This document shows positions 24,736 through 35,330 of a stretch of DNA of 64,000 nt, piece after piece. The stretch lies in NCBI GenBank assembly GCA_002309415.1, contig DBXC01000006.1:185526-249525 (forward strand), read 5' to 3'. The notes beneath the pieces were generated by a model. The model searched no databases, was not told the origin of the DNA, and worked only from the letters and a program-made list of their open reading frames with translations. A program made the position numbers and the translations under genes. Each line of letters starts with the position of its first letter. Positions within the stretch are counted from its first letter, which is position 1. Source of the stretch: Dehalococcoidia bacterium UBA1222. Its GTDB lineage: Bacteria > Chloroflexota > Dehalococcoidia > Dehalococcoidales > UBA1222.

Positions 24736-25608
24736 ATGCGTCCAGTAACTTTTATCGTGATCGGTGTGATCCTCCTCTTGGCCGTTTTGATCCTCGCTAA
24801 GTCGCTTGTCACCATCAAGCAGTACCAGCGAGGTATCGTAGAACGATTCGGCCGTTACCGAACCACTCTTGAACCAGGCCTTAGGTTCCTCGTTCCTTTC
24901 GTTGATAACTTGGCTGCCCGTGTTGATATGCGAGAAAATGTTCTCGATATCGAACCTCAGGCTGTTATCACCAAAGATAACGTCGGCGTCACTGTCGATG
25001 CTGTCGTTTACTACTATGTAACCGATGCCAAGGCTGTTAAGTATGAAGTTGCTAACTTTTATATCGCAGTCAGTAAACTTGCTCAGACCAACCTACGAAA
25101 CCTCGTCGGTGACATGACACTTGATGAAACTCTCGCATCCCGTGAGAGAATCAACGTCAATCTTCGGACCACTCTTGATGAAGCCACCGATAAATGGGGC
25201 GTCAAGGTCACTCGTGTTGAAGTCAAAGAGATCCAGCCTCCTCGCGATATCACTGAAGCTATGTCCAAGCAGATGAAGGCTGAACGAGAAAAGCGAGCCA
25301 CCATCCTCGAAGCTGAAGCTTATAAGCAGAAGCAGATTCTCGTCGCCGAAGGTGACAAGCAGAATGCTATCCTTGTTGCTGAAGGTGAAAAGGAAGCCGC
25401 TATCCTCCGTGCTGAGGGTGAAGCTAAGGCTATCGAAAACGTTTCCAAAGCCTCTAATGAATACTTCACGGGCAATGCTCAGATCTTTAAGCAGCTCGAA
25501 GTTACTCAGGCTTGTCTCAAGGATAATGCTAAGATCGTCGTTTCCGATCAAAGCAAACTCGTCAATGTCCTCGGTCTTTCTGAGACCATTAAGACTATCG
25601 GCGAGTAG
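24736..25608 (+). CDS. SPFH/band-7 (stomatin/slipin-like) protein
   Basis: A 290-residue protein with one N-terminal membrane helix (about 5-25) and an SPFH domain (QYQRGIVERFGRY onward). The C-terminal helical, coiled-coil segment is rich in EAEAYKQKQILVAEG-type repeats. Such proteins oligomerise into membrane rings or scaffolds and regulate associated proteases or transporters. The NfeD partner gene is directly upstream, forming a two-gene operon ended by a strong terminator. Arginine codons are unusually rich in CGA. Confidence 0.95.
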   Translation: MRPVTFIVIGVILLLAVLILAKSLVTIKQYQRGIVERFGRYRTTLEPGLRFLVPFVDNLAARVDMRENVLDIEPQAVITKDNVGVTVDAVVYYYVTDAKAVKYEVANFYIAVSKLAQTNLRNLVGDMTLDETLASRERINVNLRTTLDEATDKWGVKVTRVEVKEIQPPRDITEAMSKQMKAEREKRATILEAEAYKQKQILVAEGDKQNAILVAEGEKEAAILRAEGEAKAIENVSKASNEYFTGNAQIFKQLEVTQACLKDNAKIVVSDQSKLVNVLGLSETIKTIGE

Positions 25609-25635
25609 TCTTTTTAACTCATTAGTTAACGATGT

Positions 25636-25665
25636 CAGGCAGGTTTCGACCTGCCTGATTTTTTT
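25636..25665 (+). terminator. Intrinsic terminator of the nfeD-stomatin operon
   Basis: A perfect 9-bp stem CAGGCAGGT / ACCTGCCTG with a TTCG tetraloop, followed by ATTTTTTT. Confidence 0.96.
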
Positions 25666-25724
25666 ACAAAAGAAAAGCCACCTGAATATCAGATGGCTTT
25701 ATTAACAATTATAGAGTAGGGTCT

Positions 25725-25913
25725 TTATCGTTTCTGTTTGGCTAGACGGAACATCATGAGAATCATTACGGCTGCGACAATGAAGGCAAATACTGCACCC
25801 AGCCAACTCTCTTTGAAGAACACGATACCAAGTATGATGTTCATCAATGCAAGGAAACCGATGAAGATGAAACCGATGGCAGGTTTGAAATTTAAAGCTT
25901 TCTTTTCAGTCAT
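25725..25913 (-). CDS. Small two-helix membrane protein
   Basis: A 62-residue protein with two hydrophobic helices (about 12-32 and 37-55) and basic ends. I do not recognise a family. It has an appropriate GGGGTGA site 6-8 bases before the ATG and stands alone between the stomatin operon and rluB, on the opposite strand. The amino-acid pattern (a charged start, then helix-turn-helix in the membrane) argues that it is a real gene. Confidence 0.65.
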   Translation of the reverse strand: MTEKKALNFKPAIGFIFIGFLALMNIILGIVFFKESWLGAVFAFIVAAVMILMMFRLAKQKR

Positions 25914-25981
25914 AACAGTTCACCCCTGACTTATGATACCTTTTTTTACCATACTTAAGATGGCGCTGTCTATGATTTGCA

Positions 25982-26701
25982 TCACTTTTTGAACGAATCG
26001 ATCTCGGATTGATTCATATAACGCCACTTGCCGGATTCCAATGTGGCAAGTTGGACTTTGCCGATCCTGATCCTTACCAGATCCAATACTTTATACTCGA
26101 ATGCAGCGAACATTCTTCGTATCTGTCTTTTCCTGCCTTCATGGATGACGATGCTATATCGGTATATCGGAGCTTCTACCTGAACAGGTTTAACTCGGCA
26201 TGGGGAAGTAGGTCCGTCTTCAAGGTCTACTCCACTTTGGATCGATGTACGGTCGTCCTGGGAAAGAGGTCTGTCGAGGCGTACAATATATTCCTTTTCT
26301 TTGTTGAACTTGGGGTGGGTTATGCGATAAGTAAGATCTCCGTCATTTGTCATGATGACAAGACCCCGGCTGTTCTGATCGAGCCTCCCGGCAGGGTATA
26401 GATCTTTGAAATCATCAGGAAGCAGATCTAGGACCGTTTTTTCGGCATGATTGTCTTCTGTCGAACTGACATATCCTACTGGTTTATTGAGGATTATGTA
26501 CTTGTAGGCAGTGGTTACTTTGATTGGTCTGCCGTCTAATGTGATGATATCTTTGATCGGGTCGACCGGCATGGTAAATCCATCGGCTTTTACGTCGTTT
26601 ACCTTGACGCGTCCATTTTTTATAGCATCGGACATAGCACGGCGAGAACCGAGTCCTGCATCGACTAATACCTTTACTAATGTCTTCTTATCGTTGTCCA
26701 T
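25982..26701 (-). CDS. rluB: RsuA/RluB-family pseudouridine synthase
   Basis: Converts a uridine of 23S (RluB) or 16S (RsuA) rRNA to pseudouridine. The 239-residue protein has an N-terminal S4 RNA-binding domain (about 6-52) and the catalytic motif GRLDQNSRGLVIMTNDG near 100-116, where the Asp is the catalytic residue. The C-terminal RQIRRM helix region is also typical. Sequence alone suggests the RluB branch but does not exclude RsuA. A bidirectional terminator separates it from the SPFH gene upstream. Confidence 0.9.
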   Translation of the reverse strand: MDNDKKTLVKVLVDAGLGSRRAMSDAIKNGRVKVNDVKADGFTMPVDPIKDIITLDGRPIKVTTAYKYIILNKPVGYVSSTEDNHAEKTVLDLLPDDFKDLYPAGRLDQNSRGLVIMTNDGDLTYRITHPKFNKEKEYIVRLDRPLSQDDRTSIQSGVDLEDGPTSPCRVKPVQVEAPIYRYSIVIHEGRKRQIRRMFAAFEYKVLDLVRIRIGKVQLATLESGKWRYMNQSEIDSFKK

Positions 26702-26737
26702 ACTAGTATTCTACATTATGAGGTTTTCTTATAAAAA

Positions 26738-26773
26738 AAGAACCGGTCCCAAATTAATGAGACCGGTCTTTTT
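26738..26773 (-). terminator. Terminator of the SPFH/zinc-ribbon gene
   Basis: ACCGGTC pairs with GACCGGT around a 12-base loop. The minus strand continues TTCTTTTTTT, and the plus strand CTTTTT, so it may act in both directions. Confidence 0.88.
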
Positions 26774-26793
26774 GATCAACTAATCTTTATGAA

Positions 26794-28110
26794 TTAGAAC
26801 TTGTGTCCGCAATTGCCGCAGAACTTAGGTGCGCCACCAGGATATTCCTGACCGCACTCAGGGCACTTAGGAGTGCCAGCGGGTTTTGCTTTACCACAGT
26901 TACCGCAGAACTTGCCAGTGTTGGCGGCGCCGCATTCGCAGGTCCAGCCATCAGCTGCTACAGGGGCTGGTTTGCCCTTGCCACAGTTACCGCAGAACTT
27001 ACCGGTATTGGCAGTTCCGCATTCGCAAGTCCAAGAATCAGCTGCAGGAGCTGCTGCATAGCCACCAGCTGCTGCCTGAGCCTGCTGAGCTGCTGCCTGT
27101 TCCTGCTGCATCTTGTACTGCTGCATATTGTTGTTGGATGCTGAGCCCATGAAACCGCCAGCGGCGTTCATACCGAAGCCCATACCCATGAATGCTGCAC
27201 CAGCACCTGCAGAGTTGGAACCAGCGGCTTCCATACCACGAGCGATTGAACCCTGGACGTAACCTTCTCGGACGGTAGGATCGCCGAGCATGGCACCCTT
27301 GTTGCGCATATTGATGAGGTTGGTGGATTCTTCGTCGTAGGTGAGGCTGGCGATACCAACGCTCATTACTTCCATACCACGCTTTGCACGCCATTCCTCA
27401 TCGAGGGTGGTGGCCATGTACTGGCTGAGTTCTCGTCCCTTGGAAGGAACATGAGAGATTCGGATGCCATCGATGGACATCTGGTTGATGGCAGACTGGA
27501 GAGCGCTCAGGAATTCGGATAAGTACTGGCTGTTGATATCAGCGATATCGACAGTGGCCTTGTCCTTAGGAATTGCCTCAGAGTAGAACAGTAAAGGTTC
27601 GACGATCTTGATTGAGTAATCGCCGTGTGCTCTGAGGAAGAGTTCTGCATTGTAGAAGTTATCGAAGTAGTTTACGGGATTGCGGGTACCGAATTTGATG
27701 CCCTTGATCTCCTGGGTGTTGATGAAGAGAACTTTCTGTTTCCCAGAAGGAACACCACCGTACTTGATACGGGAGAATGTTTCTTTAAGGGTATTTGAGA
27801 ATTCACCGTTGAGTAAGGTAGGTGCTGAAGAGTTGTTGACCTTGAAGTAGCCGGGTTCACCGGTGTAGTCGACAACCTTGCCACCGTCTACCAGCATAGC
27901 AAACTGATTGGGATAAACATGGATGATTGAACCGTTGGAGACGATATCCTCGGTTCCGTTCTTGTTCTGGTTTCGTTCGGAGTTGGCTCGAACTTTGACA
28001 CCGGTGCACATGACTGTAGAGTCAGACATTGCATCAGCTTCGAATACTTCCTGATACTGATCAGAAATAGCGCCGCCGATTGAACCAGTAATAGCTTTAA
28101 TCAAGCCCAT
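26794..28110 (-). CDS. SPFH-domain protein with C-terminal triple zinc ribbon (YdjI-like)
   Basis: A 438-residue protein. Residues 1-280 form an SPFH domain of the YdjI type: MGLIKAITGSIGGAISDQY start, then QFAMLVDGGKVVDYTGEPGYF. This family is annotated 'virion core protein-like' and in Bacillus subtilis is linked to PspA membrane-stress recruitment. A Gly/Met/Ala/Gln-rich linker (about 290-350) follows. Next come three zinc ribbons: two near-identical copies with CECGTANTGKFCGNCGK and one with CPECG...CGNCG. There is no membrane helix, so it is probably cytosolic or peripheral. It has its own terminator. Confidence 0.9.
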   Translation of the reverse strand: MGLIKAITGSIGGAISDQYQEVFEADAMSDSTVMCTGVKVRANSERNQNKNGTEDIVSNGSIIHVYPNQFAMLVDGGKVVDYTGEPGYFKVNNSSAPTLLNGEFSNTLKETFSRIKYGGVPSGKQKVLFINTQEIKGIKFGTRNPVNYFDNFYNAELFLRAHGDYSIKIVEPLLFYSEAIPKDKATVDIADINSQYLSEFLSALQSAINQMSIDGIRISHVPSKGRELSQYMATTLDEEWRAKRGMEVMSVGIASLTYDEESTNLINMRNKGAMLGDPTVREGYVQGSIARGMEAAGSNSAGAGAAFMGMGFGMNAAGGFMGSASNNNMQQYKMQQEQAAAQQAQAAAGGYAAAPAADSWTCECGTANTGKFCGNCGKGKPAPVAADGWTCECGAANTGKFCGNCGKAKPAGTPKCPECGQEYPGGAPKFCGNCGHKF

Positions 28111-28274
28111 TGGCGTATTCCCCCTTCTATAAAAGTAGTTGCTTATATTATATATTCTTTTTTTGACGTTTTACTATATCCCGTCTATTAAATTTTCTTT
28201 ATAGATTTGTCCGATATCTTTCAATTGACTACAATTTAAGTGCGTTTATTAATATTTTTTTGAGGTGTCCTTTA

Positions 28275-29162
28275 ATGAGTGATTTTGTTTTGACTTGCTG
28301 TACTCCTACCGATCTTCCTGACGGTTATACTGAACAGCATGATATTCCTGAAGTTCCTTTCCATGTATTGATCGATGGCAGGGATTATCTTGAAGATCAT
28401 GGGAAGACCATTCCTTATAAAGTCTTCTATGACATGATCCGCAAGGGTGCATTGCCCACGACTTCCCAGCCTAGCGTTGCCCAGTATCTCGAGTTCTTCG
28501 AACCTATGATCAAAGAGGGCAAAAAGATCCTTCATCTCGCTTTTTCTTCAGGTATCTCCGGCGCTTATAACTGTGCCAGTCTTGCTAAAAAACAGCTTCT
28601 TGAGAAGTATCCTGATATGCAGCTCCATATCGTTGATTCTTTGGCTGCCTGCGGCGGCTACGGTCTTTTTGTGATGTCTGTCTGCCAGCTGCGTGACGAG
28701 GGCGTTTCATATGAAGATGCTATCGAGTGGGCTGAAAAGAATAAGCTTAAAGTCCATCACTGGTTCTATTCTTTCGATCTCACTCATTTTTATCGCGGTG
28801 GACGTATCTCAAAGACGTCTCAGATATTCGGCACTTTGCTTCAGATCTGTCCTCTCATGAACGTCAGCAATGTCGGTAAACTGGTAATCCGCGAAAAGTA
28901 TCGCGGACGCAAAAAGGTATTACTTGAGATCTTCAACAAGATGAAGACCTTTGCCGACGGTGGTGTTAGCTACTCCGGTAAATGTATCATCAATCATTCC
29001 GATAGCCCTGAGGATGCTCTTGAACTTGCTGCCATGATCGAAGAAGCATTCCCCAATCTTGACGGAAAAGTCATCGTTGAGAACATCGGTATGCTCATCG
29101 GTGCCCACACTGGTCCAGGCACCATTGCTCTCTTCTTCTACGGCGATGAGAGAGTAGACTAG
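28275..29162 (+). CDS. DegV-family fatty-acid-binding protein (FakB-like)
   Basis: A 295-residue DegV protein. These bind a fatty acid and present it to FakA, whose gene is at 3685-5337. Hallmarks are TTSQPS (about 59-64), FSSGISGAYN, a YRGGRIS loop and HTGPGTIALFF near the C-terminus with the lipid-head-group-binding residues. The start is ATG 28275 with GAGGTG 9 bases upstream; a TTG at 28260 would put that site inside the gene. It is monocistronic with a terminator downstream. Confidence 0.92.
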   Translation: MSDFVLTCCTPTDLPDGYTEQHDIPEVPFHVLIDGRDYLEDHGKTIPYKVFYDMIRKGALPTTSQPSVAQYLEFFEPMIKEGKKILHLAFSSGISGAYNCASLAKKQLLEKYPDMQLHIVDSLAACGGYGLFVMSVCQLRDEGVSYEDAIEWAEKNKLKVHHWFYSFDLTHFYRGGRISKTSQIFGTLLQICPLMNVSNVGKLVIREKYRGRKKVLLEIFNKMKTFADGGVSYSGKCIINHSDSPEDALELAAMIEEAFPNLDGKVIVENIGMLIGAHTGPGTIALFFYGDERVD

Positions 29163-29174
29163 AAACGAAACATC

Positions 29175-29204
29175 TATCCCAGCCTCAGTGCTGGGATATT
29201 TATT
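29175..29204 (+). terminator. Terminator of the DegV-family gene
   Basis: TATCCCAGC pairs with GCTGGGATA around a short CTCAGT loop and is followed by TTTATTGTT. Confidence 0.8.
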
Positions 29205-29219
29205 GTTACAGGGAGATCA

Positions 29220-29846
29220 ATGATGAAAGTATTAGTTTTGAACGGTAGTCCTCATCCTCACGGCTGTACTGCTACGGCCCTTGATGAAGTCATAAGAGTC
29301 CTGAATAACGAAGGCATCGAGACCGAAATCGTCCAGATCGGTTCACAGAGCGTCAGAGGATGCATCGGCTGCTATAAATGCACGGCTATGGGAAAGTGCG
29401 CATTCGACGATATCGTCAATGAGATCGCTCCTAAATTCGAAGAAGCCGACGGACTACTTATTGGTAGCCCTGTTTATTATTCTTCTCCGAACGGAACCAT
29501 ACTTTCATTTCTTGACAGACTCTTCTTCAGCACGCATTTTTCTAAACATATGAAAGTAGGGGCTGTCGTCGTTAGTGCTCGTCGCGGCGGCAATACCGCT
29601 ACCTTTGATGCATTGAATAAGTATCTTTCGATCTGCGGTATGGCAATCGCCACCAGTTCGTACTGGAACATGGTCCACGGCAGGAAAGCCGAAGATGTTC
29701 TCAAAGATCAGGAAGGTGTTCAGACCATGCGTAATCTTGGGAAGAACATGGCATTCTTGATCAAAGCAATCAAACTGGGTAAAGAACAGTACGGTCTGCC
29801 TCAGATGGATTCTTCCTCTAAGACCAGTTTCTCTGACGGTCTTTAG
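29220..29846 (+). CDS. NAD(P)H-dependent FMN reductase (flavodoxin-fold oxidoreductase)
   Basis: A 208-residue flavodoxin-fold oxidoreductase. The phosphate-binding loop NGSPHPHG is at 9-16. A cysteine-rich CIGCYKCTAMGKC follows near 48-60, seen in many clostridial members such as iron-sulfur flavoprotein relatives. GSPVYYSSP near 79 is the FMN ring-binding loop. It reduces flavin or acts on quinone/nitro compounds; the physiological substrate is unknown. Two adjacent ATGs (29220 and 29223) share one AGGGAGA site. Its end overlaps the converging nadE by 4 nt. Confidence 0.9.
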   Translation: MMKVLVLNGSPHPHGCTATALDEVIRVLNNEGIETEIVQIGSQSVRGCIGCYKCTAMGKCAFDDIVNEIAPKFEEADGLLIGSPVYYSSPNGTILSFLDRLFFSTHFSKHMKVGAVVVSARRGGNTATFDALNKYLSICGMAIATSSYWNMVHGRKAEDVLKDQEGVQTMRNLGKNMAFLIKAIKLGKEQYGLPQMDSSSKTSFSDGL

Positions 29847-30571
29847 TCTTTGTAGCGTGCAATATCTTTACGCTTGTGTTCGCTTGTCCTGTGCATGCGG
29901 TCGATGATGGTTTTTAATCCTTCATCGGCTTCGCCAGTCAGGATGTACTGATCGAGTTCTTTATAAGTGAATCCCATCTCACCTTCATCAGTCTGACCGT
30001 CGAAGAGGGCAGCTGAAGGGGCTTTAGTGAATATGAATTCAGGAGCATCCAGATAGTGCAGGAACTCGTAGATCTCGGTAACGGTAAGATCTGAGATGGG
30101 GTTGAAGTCATGAGCGCCGTCGCCCCACTTAGTGAAGTAACCGACATATCCTTCGGAACGGTTGCCTGTACCGGCAACAAGTCTGCCTTCGCTGGCTGCT
30201 ACGGCATAAAGAGTCATCATTCTGATACGTGAAGCAAGATTGATTTTGGCCATTTTGTTGAGTTCGGTTATTTCAGCCAGTTTCTCAAGTTCTACGTTGT
30301 AGATGGGAGAAAGATCGATATAACGGGTCTCGATACCGAAGTGACGTCCGATAATATAGGCATCTTCAGCGTCTTCGTTGAAATTTCTCTTAGCTGAACA
30401 GGGCATTATGATGCCAACTGTGTTGTCGCAAGCTGCTTTGCAGAGTGCACCGACCAGTAAAGAATCCTTACCGCCGCTGTTGCCGTATACGATGCCTTTG
30501 CATCCTGAATCGGCAAGAAGCTTCTTTATGAATTCGACTCGGTTCTTAAATTCTTCAGCATAATTTCTCAT
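29843..30571 (-). CDS. nadE: NH3-dependent NAD+ synthetase
   Basis: Amidates nicotinic acid adenine dinucleotide to NAD+ using ammonia. The 242-residue protein has the ATP-pyrophosphatase P-loop SGGKDS (about 29-34) and [26 protein letters not shown] features near 140-160 (cited in part), which bind the substrate. There is no glutaminase domain, so ammonia or a separate amidase supplies nitrogen. The ATG overlaps the carB stop by 4 nt, so it is the last gene of a carAB-nadE operon. Confidence 0.96.
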   Translation of the reverse strand: MRNYAEEFKNRVEFIKKLLADSGCKGIVYGNSGGKDSLLVGALCKAACDNTVGIIMPCSAKRNFNEDAEDAYIIGRHFGIETRYIDLSPIYNVELEKLAEITELNKMAKINLASRIRMMTLYAVAASEGRLVAGTGNRSEGYVGYFTKWGDGAHDFNPISDLTVTEIYEFLHYLDAPEFIFTKAPSAALFDGQTDEGEMGFTYKELDQYILTGEADEGLKTIIDRMHRTSEHKRKDIARYKD

Positions 30572-33500
30572 GATGCATCGCTCTCGTTGATAGTCGATAT
30601 TTCAGGGATGATCTCTTCGAGAACATCTAACACGATTCTAACAGTATCCAGTGAGGTGAACATTGTAACACCATTCTGGATTGCGCAGTGGCGGATAGCT
30701 ACTCCGTCTTCATAATGAACGCCTGACAGGATAGCTCGGGTATTGATGATATAACTCACGAAACCGGCTTTGATGACGTCAAGAATCTCTTCGCTTCCTT
30801 CGCTGAGTTTTCCTCTGACTCTTGTACGGATGCCATGGTCTTTAAGGAAATTGGCGGTTCCAATTGTGGCTTCGATATTGAAACCAAGCTTGTAGAAACG
30901 TCTGATAAGAGGCAGCGCTTCTTCTTTATCTTCGTCAGCGAGCGTTACGATGACAGTACCATAATCCTTCATATTCACGCCAGAAGCCTGAAGGGCTTTA
31001 TACATTGCGCGGTTGAGCTTCTTATCATAGCCGATGGCTTCACCGGTGGATTTCATCTCAGGGGACAGATAAGCATCCATTCCGTCCAGTTTCTGGAATG
31101 AGAATGCAGGTGCTTTTACATACCAGCGATTGCTTTCGAAAGGACCCATATTTGTGATGCCCTGATCCTTCAATGAATGACCGAGCATGACTTTCGTCGC
31201 AATGGTGACCAGATTTCGGTTGATGGACTTTGAGATGAAAGGAACAGAGCGGGAAGCCCTGGGATTGACTTCAATCACGAATACATTTTCATCTTTATCC
31301 ACGATGTACTGGATATTGAATAAGCCTCGGATTCCGATGCCAATCCCCAGTCTCCTGGTGTAATCGACGATAATATCTTTCACTTTCTGTGAGATAGAGA
31401 ATGGAGGATATACGGAAGTACTGTCTCCGGAATGTACTCCGGTCCTCTCAACAAGTTCCATGATTCCTGGGATGAAGACGTCTTCTCCGTCACATACGGC
31501 ATCGACTTCGACTTCCTTACCATTGACGTACTTATCGATGAGAACAGGCTTATCTTCGTCTACTTCCACAGCATTTTTAAGGTATTTTCTGAGCATTGTC
31601 TCATTGGCGACGATCTCCATGGCACGGCCACCCAGAACGAAGCTTGGACGTACCAGAACAGGATATCCGATGCGTTCAGCAGAGGAGACGCCATCTTCTA
31701 TCTTGGTGACAGTCTCGCCCTTGGGATTGGGGATATCGAGACTTCTTAACATGTCATTGAACAGACCGCGGTCTTCAGCGATGTCGATAGCCTTGCAGTC
31801 GGTGCCGATGATCTTAACTCCGCGTTTATCTAATGATTCAGCCAGATTGACAGCAGTCTGTCCTCCCAGTGTGACGATGACTCCTTCTGGGTTTTCCAGA
31901 TGGATGATATTCATGACATCTTCACAGGTAAGAGGTTCGAAATACAGCTTATCGGCTGTGGTGTAATCAGTCGAGACTGTTTCAGGGTTGTTATTGATAA
32001 CGATGGCTTCGTATCCCATTTCCTTGATAGTTCGGATTGCGTGTACGGTGGAATAGTCGAATTCAACGCCTTGTCCAATCCTGATGGGACCTGAACCGAG
32101 CACAATGATCTTCTTCCTGTCAGATACTATTGATTCGTTCTCTTCTGCATAAGTGGAATAGAAATAGGGTACGTATGAATCGAATTCAGATGCGCAGGTA
32201 TCGATCATCTTATAGACAGGGTAGATATCTTCTTTCTGTCGGATCTTATATACGTCGTCTTCAGTATTCTTCCATAATTCTGCAACGTACGAATCAGAGA
32301 ATCCCATTCGTTTAGCTTCTTTAAGGAGCTCGATGGAACCTGGATTGGCTTCCATCTCTCGTTCGAAATCTACAATCTTCTTGATTTTATCCAGGAAGAA
32401 CATATCAATCTGGGTGATGTTGCAGATCCTTGAGTGGTCTACTCCCATCCACATGAGCTGTGAAATGGCATATAGTCTGTCATCCGTGCCGTTCTGGATG
32501 TAGGCAAGTAGATCTTCGACTGACATATGTTCTGAGTCGAATTTCGGCATATGTATATGATTCTTGTGTTCTTCAAGAGAACGGATAGCCTTTAATAGAC
32601 TCTCTTCAAAGGTCCTGCCGACGCTCATGACTTCGCCGGTGGCTTTCATCTGAGTAGATAGTTTATTCTGGGCTGCCGGGAATTTGTCGAACGGGAATCT
32701 CGGCATCTTTGTCACAACATAATCAAGAGTCGGTTCGAAGCAGGCAGGGGTATTGGCTAATTGAATCTCGTCAAGATTGAGACCGACTGCAATCTTAGCT
32801 GATACACGTGCGATAGGGTATCCAGAAGCTTTGGAAGCAAGAGCTGATGAGCGGGATACTCTGGGATTTACTTCGATCACGTAATATTTGAATGAATTCG
32901 GATCCAGTGCGAACTGGATGTTGCATCCGCCTTTGACGTCCAGAGCTCTGATGATCTTCAGAGCGCTGTCGCGGAGCATGTGATATTCCTTATTGGTCAA
33001 AGTTTGGGATGGAGCAACTACGATCGAATCCCCTGTATGGATACCGACAGGATCGAGGTTTTCCATATTACAGACGGTTATAGCGGTATCATTGGCGTCG
33101 CGAATTACTTCATATTCGATCTCTTTGTAGCCCTTGATGCTCTTCTCGATGAGTACCTGATGGACAGGAGATAATGCAAGAGCATTCTTCATCATGAATT
33201 TTAGTTCTTCAGGATCGTTGGCAAAACCACCGCCAGTTCCGCCCAATGTAAAAGCAGGACGGAGAATCACGGGATAACCGATATCATCAGCTGCCTTTAA
33301 GGCTTCTTCTATGCTGTATGTAATTTCAGAAGGAACGACCGGTTCACCGATTCGTTCGCAGAGTTCTTTGAATAGTTCACGGTCTTCTGCGCATTCGATA
33401 CTCTTCGCATCTGTTCCAAGGAGTTCGATCTCGCATTCTTGTAAAACGCCTTTCTTAGCAAGTTGCATTGCAAGATTAAGACCAGTTTGTCCGCCGATGC

Positions 33501-33765
33501 CCGGTATGATACCGTCTGGACGTTCGAGACGGCAGATGCGAGCAAGATACTGGAGGGTGAGAGGTTCCATATAGACTTTGTCGGCGATCGTTGTATCAGT
33601 CATGATTGTGGCGGGATTAGAGTTAGCTAAGATGACTTCATAGCCTTCTTCTTTCAAAGCTAGACATGCCTGCGTACCGGCATAGTCGAATTCAGCGGCC
33701 TGTCCGATGACGATTGGACCGGAACCGATGACGAGGATCTTCTTAAGGTCAGTACGTTTAGGCAT
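30568..33765 (-). CDS. carB: Carbamoyl-phosphate synthase large subunit
   Basis: Synthesises carbamoyl phosphate from bicarbonate, ammonia (from CarA) and two ATP, for pyrimidines and arginine. The 1065-residue length is normal. Two homologous ATP-grasp halves are visible: [19 protein letters not shown] near residue 12 and [18 protein letters not shown] near 560, with a C-terminal allosteric domain ([12 protein letters not shown]). It overlaps carA by 8 nt and nadE by 4 nt. Confidence 0.98.
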   Translation of the reverse strand: MPKRTDLKKILVIGSGPIVIGQAAEFDYAGTQACLALKEEGYEVILANSNPATIMTDTTIADKVYMEPLTLQYLARICRLERPDGIIPGIGGQTGLNLAMQLAKKGVLQECEIELLGTDAKSIECAEDRELFKELCERIGEPVVPSEITYSIEEALKAADDIGYPVILRPAFTLGGTGGGFANDPEELKFMMKNALALSPVHQVLIEKSIKGYKEIEYEVIRDANDTAITVCNMENLDPVGIHTGDSIVVAPSQTLTNKEYHMLRDSALKIIRALDVKGGCNIQFALDPNSFKYYVIEVNPRVSRSSALASKASGYPIARVSAKIAVGLNLDEIQLANTPACFEPTLDYVVTKMPRFPFDKFPAAQNKLSTQMKATGEVMSVGRTFEESLLKAIRSLEEHKNHIHMPKFDSEHMSVEDLLAYIQNGTDDRLYAISQLMWMGVDHSRICNITQIDMFFLDKIKKIVDFEREMEANPGSIELLKEAKRMGFSDSYVAELWKNTEDDVYKIRQKEDIYPVYKMIDTCASEFDSYVPYFYSTYAEENESIVSDRKKIIVLGSGPIRIGQGVEFDYSTVHAIRTIKEMGYEAIVINNNPETVSTDYTTADKLYFEPLTCEDVMNIIHLENPEGVIVTLGGQTAVNLAESLDKRGVKIIGTDCKAIDIAEDRGLFNDMLRSLDIPNPKGETVTKIEDGVSSAERIGYPVLVRPSFVLGGRAMEIVANETMLRKYLKNAVEVDEDKPVLIDKYVNGKEVEVDAVCDGEDVFIPGIMELVERTGVHSGDSTSVYPPFSISQKVKDIIVDYTRRLGIGIGIRGLFNIQYIVDKDENVFVIEVNPRASRSVPFISKSINRNLVTIATKVMLGHSLKDQGITNMGPFESNRWYVKAPAFSFQKLDGMDAYLSPEMKSTGEAIGYDKKLNRAMYKALQASGVNMKDYGTVIVTLADEDKEEALPLIRRFYKLGFNIEATIGTANFLKDHGIRTRVRGKLSEGSEEILDVIKAGFVSYIINTRAILSGVHYEDGVAIRHCAIQNGVTMFTSLDTVRIVLDVLEEIIPEISTINESDAS

Positions 33766-34852
33766 TTTTTTTGAACTCCTTCATGTTGTCGAGGAATTCT
33801 TCGAAGAGATAGCTCGAATCCTGGGGACCGGGCGCACTCTCTGGATGATACTGTACTGAGAAGACCAGATCTTCCTTGCAGCTCACGCCTTCCACGGTAT
33901 CGTCTAACAGGTTTATATGGGTTATCTTGAGGCTGGTACCTTCTACACTCTTCTTATCGACAGCATAGCTGTGGTTCTGAGAAGTAATCTCGATATGACC
34001 AGTCTCAAGGTTCTTTACCGGATGGTTTCCGCCTCTGTGGCCGAATTTAAGTTTATAGGTATTTGCTCCGTAGGCAAGAGAAATGATCTGATGTCCTAGA
34101 CAGATACCGAAGATAGGATATTTGCCTTTCAGTTCCTTGATAGTCGATATGAGTTTAGTTACGTCCTGAGGATCACCTGGACCGTTGGAAAGGAAGATGC
34201 CGTCAGGTTTCATGAATTCGATTTCAGATGCGTCAATATCAAATGGAACGACAGTGACGTTGCATCCGTACTGATTCAGTTTACGGATGATATTAAGCTT
34301 GATGCCGCAGTCGATTGCGACGACATTGTACTGGTGATTAGAAGTACGTGAATACCAGCGTTTAGAGCAGCTGACTCGTGATACGGCATCGTGAGGAATA
34401 GGGGTCTTTTCGATGATTGAAAGAGCCTTATCCTTAGGAGTATCGATGGAAGTCATTATGACACGGCGTGAACCGAAGTCTCTGATACTGCGGGTCAGTT
34501 TTCTGGTATCGATACCTGATATTCCGGGGATGTCATTCTCTTCAAGATATTCGGAAAGAGTCTTGGTATAACGGAAATTAGAAGGCATATCGTTGTAATC
34601 TGCTACGATCATGCCACCAAGCGAGGGTTTCTTAGTCTCGAAATCATCATCGTTGATGCCGTAATTGCCGATAAGAGGATAGGTCATGACGACCATCTGA
34701 TCAGTGTAAGAAGGATCAGAGACGATCTCCTGATATCCGACCATCGAAGTATTGAAGACGATCTCGCAGACACGTTCGGTATCTGCTCCGAATCCGTATC
34801 CAAAGTATTCGGAACCATCTTCCAGGACAATCTTGCGGTCAAATCTCTTCAT
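33758..34852 (-). CDS. carA: Carbamoyl-phosphate synthase small (glutaminase) subunit
   Basis: Hydrolyses glutamine to supply ammonia to CarB. The 364-residue protein has an N-terminal CarA domain ([14 protein letters not shown]) and a class I glutamine amidotransferase domain with the nucleophile elbow GICLGHQ near 250 and a C-terminal HPE catalytic His-Glu ([12 protein letters not shown]). The start at 34852 has only a weak GAG site. No PyrR leader or riboswitch is visible in the 66-nt upstream gap. Confidence 0.98.
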   Translation of the reverse strand: MKRFDRKIVLEDGSEYFGYGFGADTERVCEIVFNTSMVGYQEIVSDPSYTDQMVVMTYPLIGNYGINDDDFETKKPSLGGMIVADYNDMPSNFRYTKTLSEYLEENDIPGISGIDTRKLTRSIRDFGSRRVIMTSIDTPKDKALSIIEKTPIPHDAVSRVSCSKRWYSRTSNHQYNVVAIDCGIKLNIIRKLNQYGCNVTVVPFDIDASEIEFMKPDGIFLSNGPGDPQDVTKLISTIKELKGKYPIFGICLGHQIISLAYGANTYKLKFGHRGGNHPVKNLETGHIEITSQNHSYAVDKKSVEGTSLKITHINLLDDTVEGVSCKEDLVFSVQYHPESAPGPQDSSYLFEEFLDNMKEFKKNA

Positions 34853-34918
34853 AATGAGTTCTCGTCATTTGGGTTTTTGTTATTTTAATCCAAATGAATA
34901 CTCAAATAAACAACCCAA

Positions 34919-35320
34919 TTACGGCAATTTATAAGCAGTTCCTGTGAAGAGAGCAATCTCTTTGCCGTTATCATCTGTGATCATGATTTGATATACGCCT
35001 GTTGTCTTTCCGTCACGCACGCATTTGCTTTTAGCAAATAGTTTTGATCCTTTACTTGTAGTAAGGTAATTGATGCTCACATTGATGGCGACAGACGGGC
35101 AGTGATTGTTGTTGCAGGCTACGGCAAAGGCAAAATCACCGAGAGTGAAGATTGCTCCTCCCATGACGCCTCCGAGACCGTTCCTGTGGATGTCTCTGAT
35201 CTCCATGCTCGCAATTACTTCTTCGTCATTGAAACTTTCAAGTACGATACCGGAGATCGCGGCATACTGATCTTTTGAAAAGAATTCGCGTGCTTCTTCC
35301 AGTGAAGTGAAATGTCCCAT
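34919..35320 (-). CDS. PaaI-type hotdog thioesterase
   Basis: A 133-residue hotdog-fold acyl-CoA thioesterase. The segment GLGGVMGGAIFTLGDFAFAVACN (about 47-69, cited in part) is the PaaI signature, and the CoA substrate is probably an aryl- or short acyl-CoA. The ATG at 35320 is chosen because AAGGAG lies six bases upstream; the ATG at 35323 would leave only three. It is followed by 66 nt before carA. It is 7-10 nt downstream of the GNAT gene and probably co-transcribed with it. Confidence 0.88.
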   Translation of the reverse strand: MGHFTSLEEAREFFSKDQYAAISGIVLESFNDEEVIASMEIRDIHRNGLGGVMGGAIFTLGDFAFAVACNNNHCPSVAINVSINYLTTSKGSKLFAKSKCVRDGKTTGVYQIMITDDNGKEIALFTGTAYKLP

Positions 35321-35330
35321 CATATGCTCC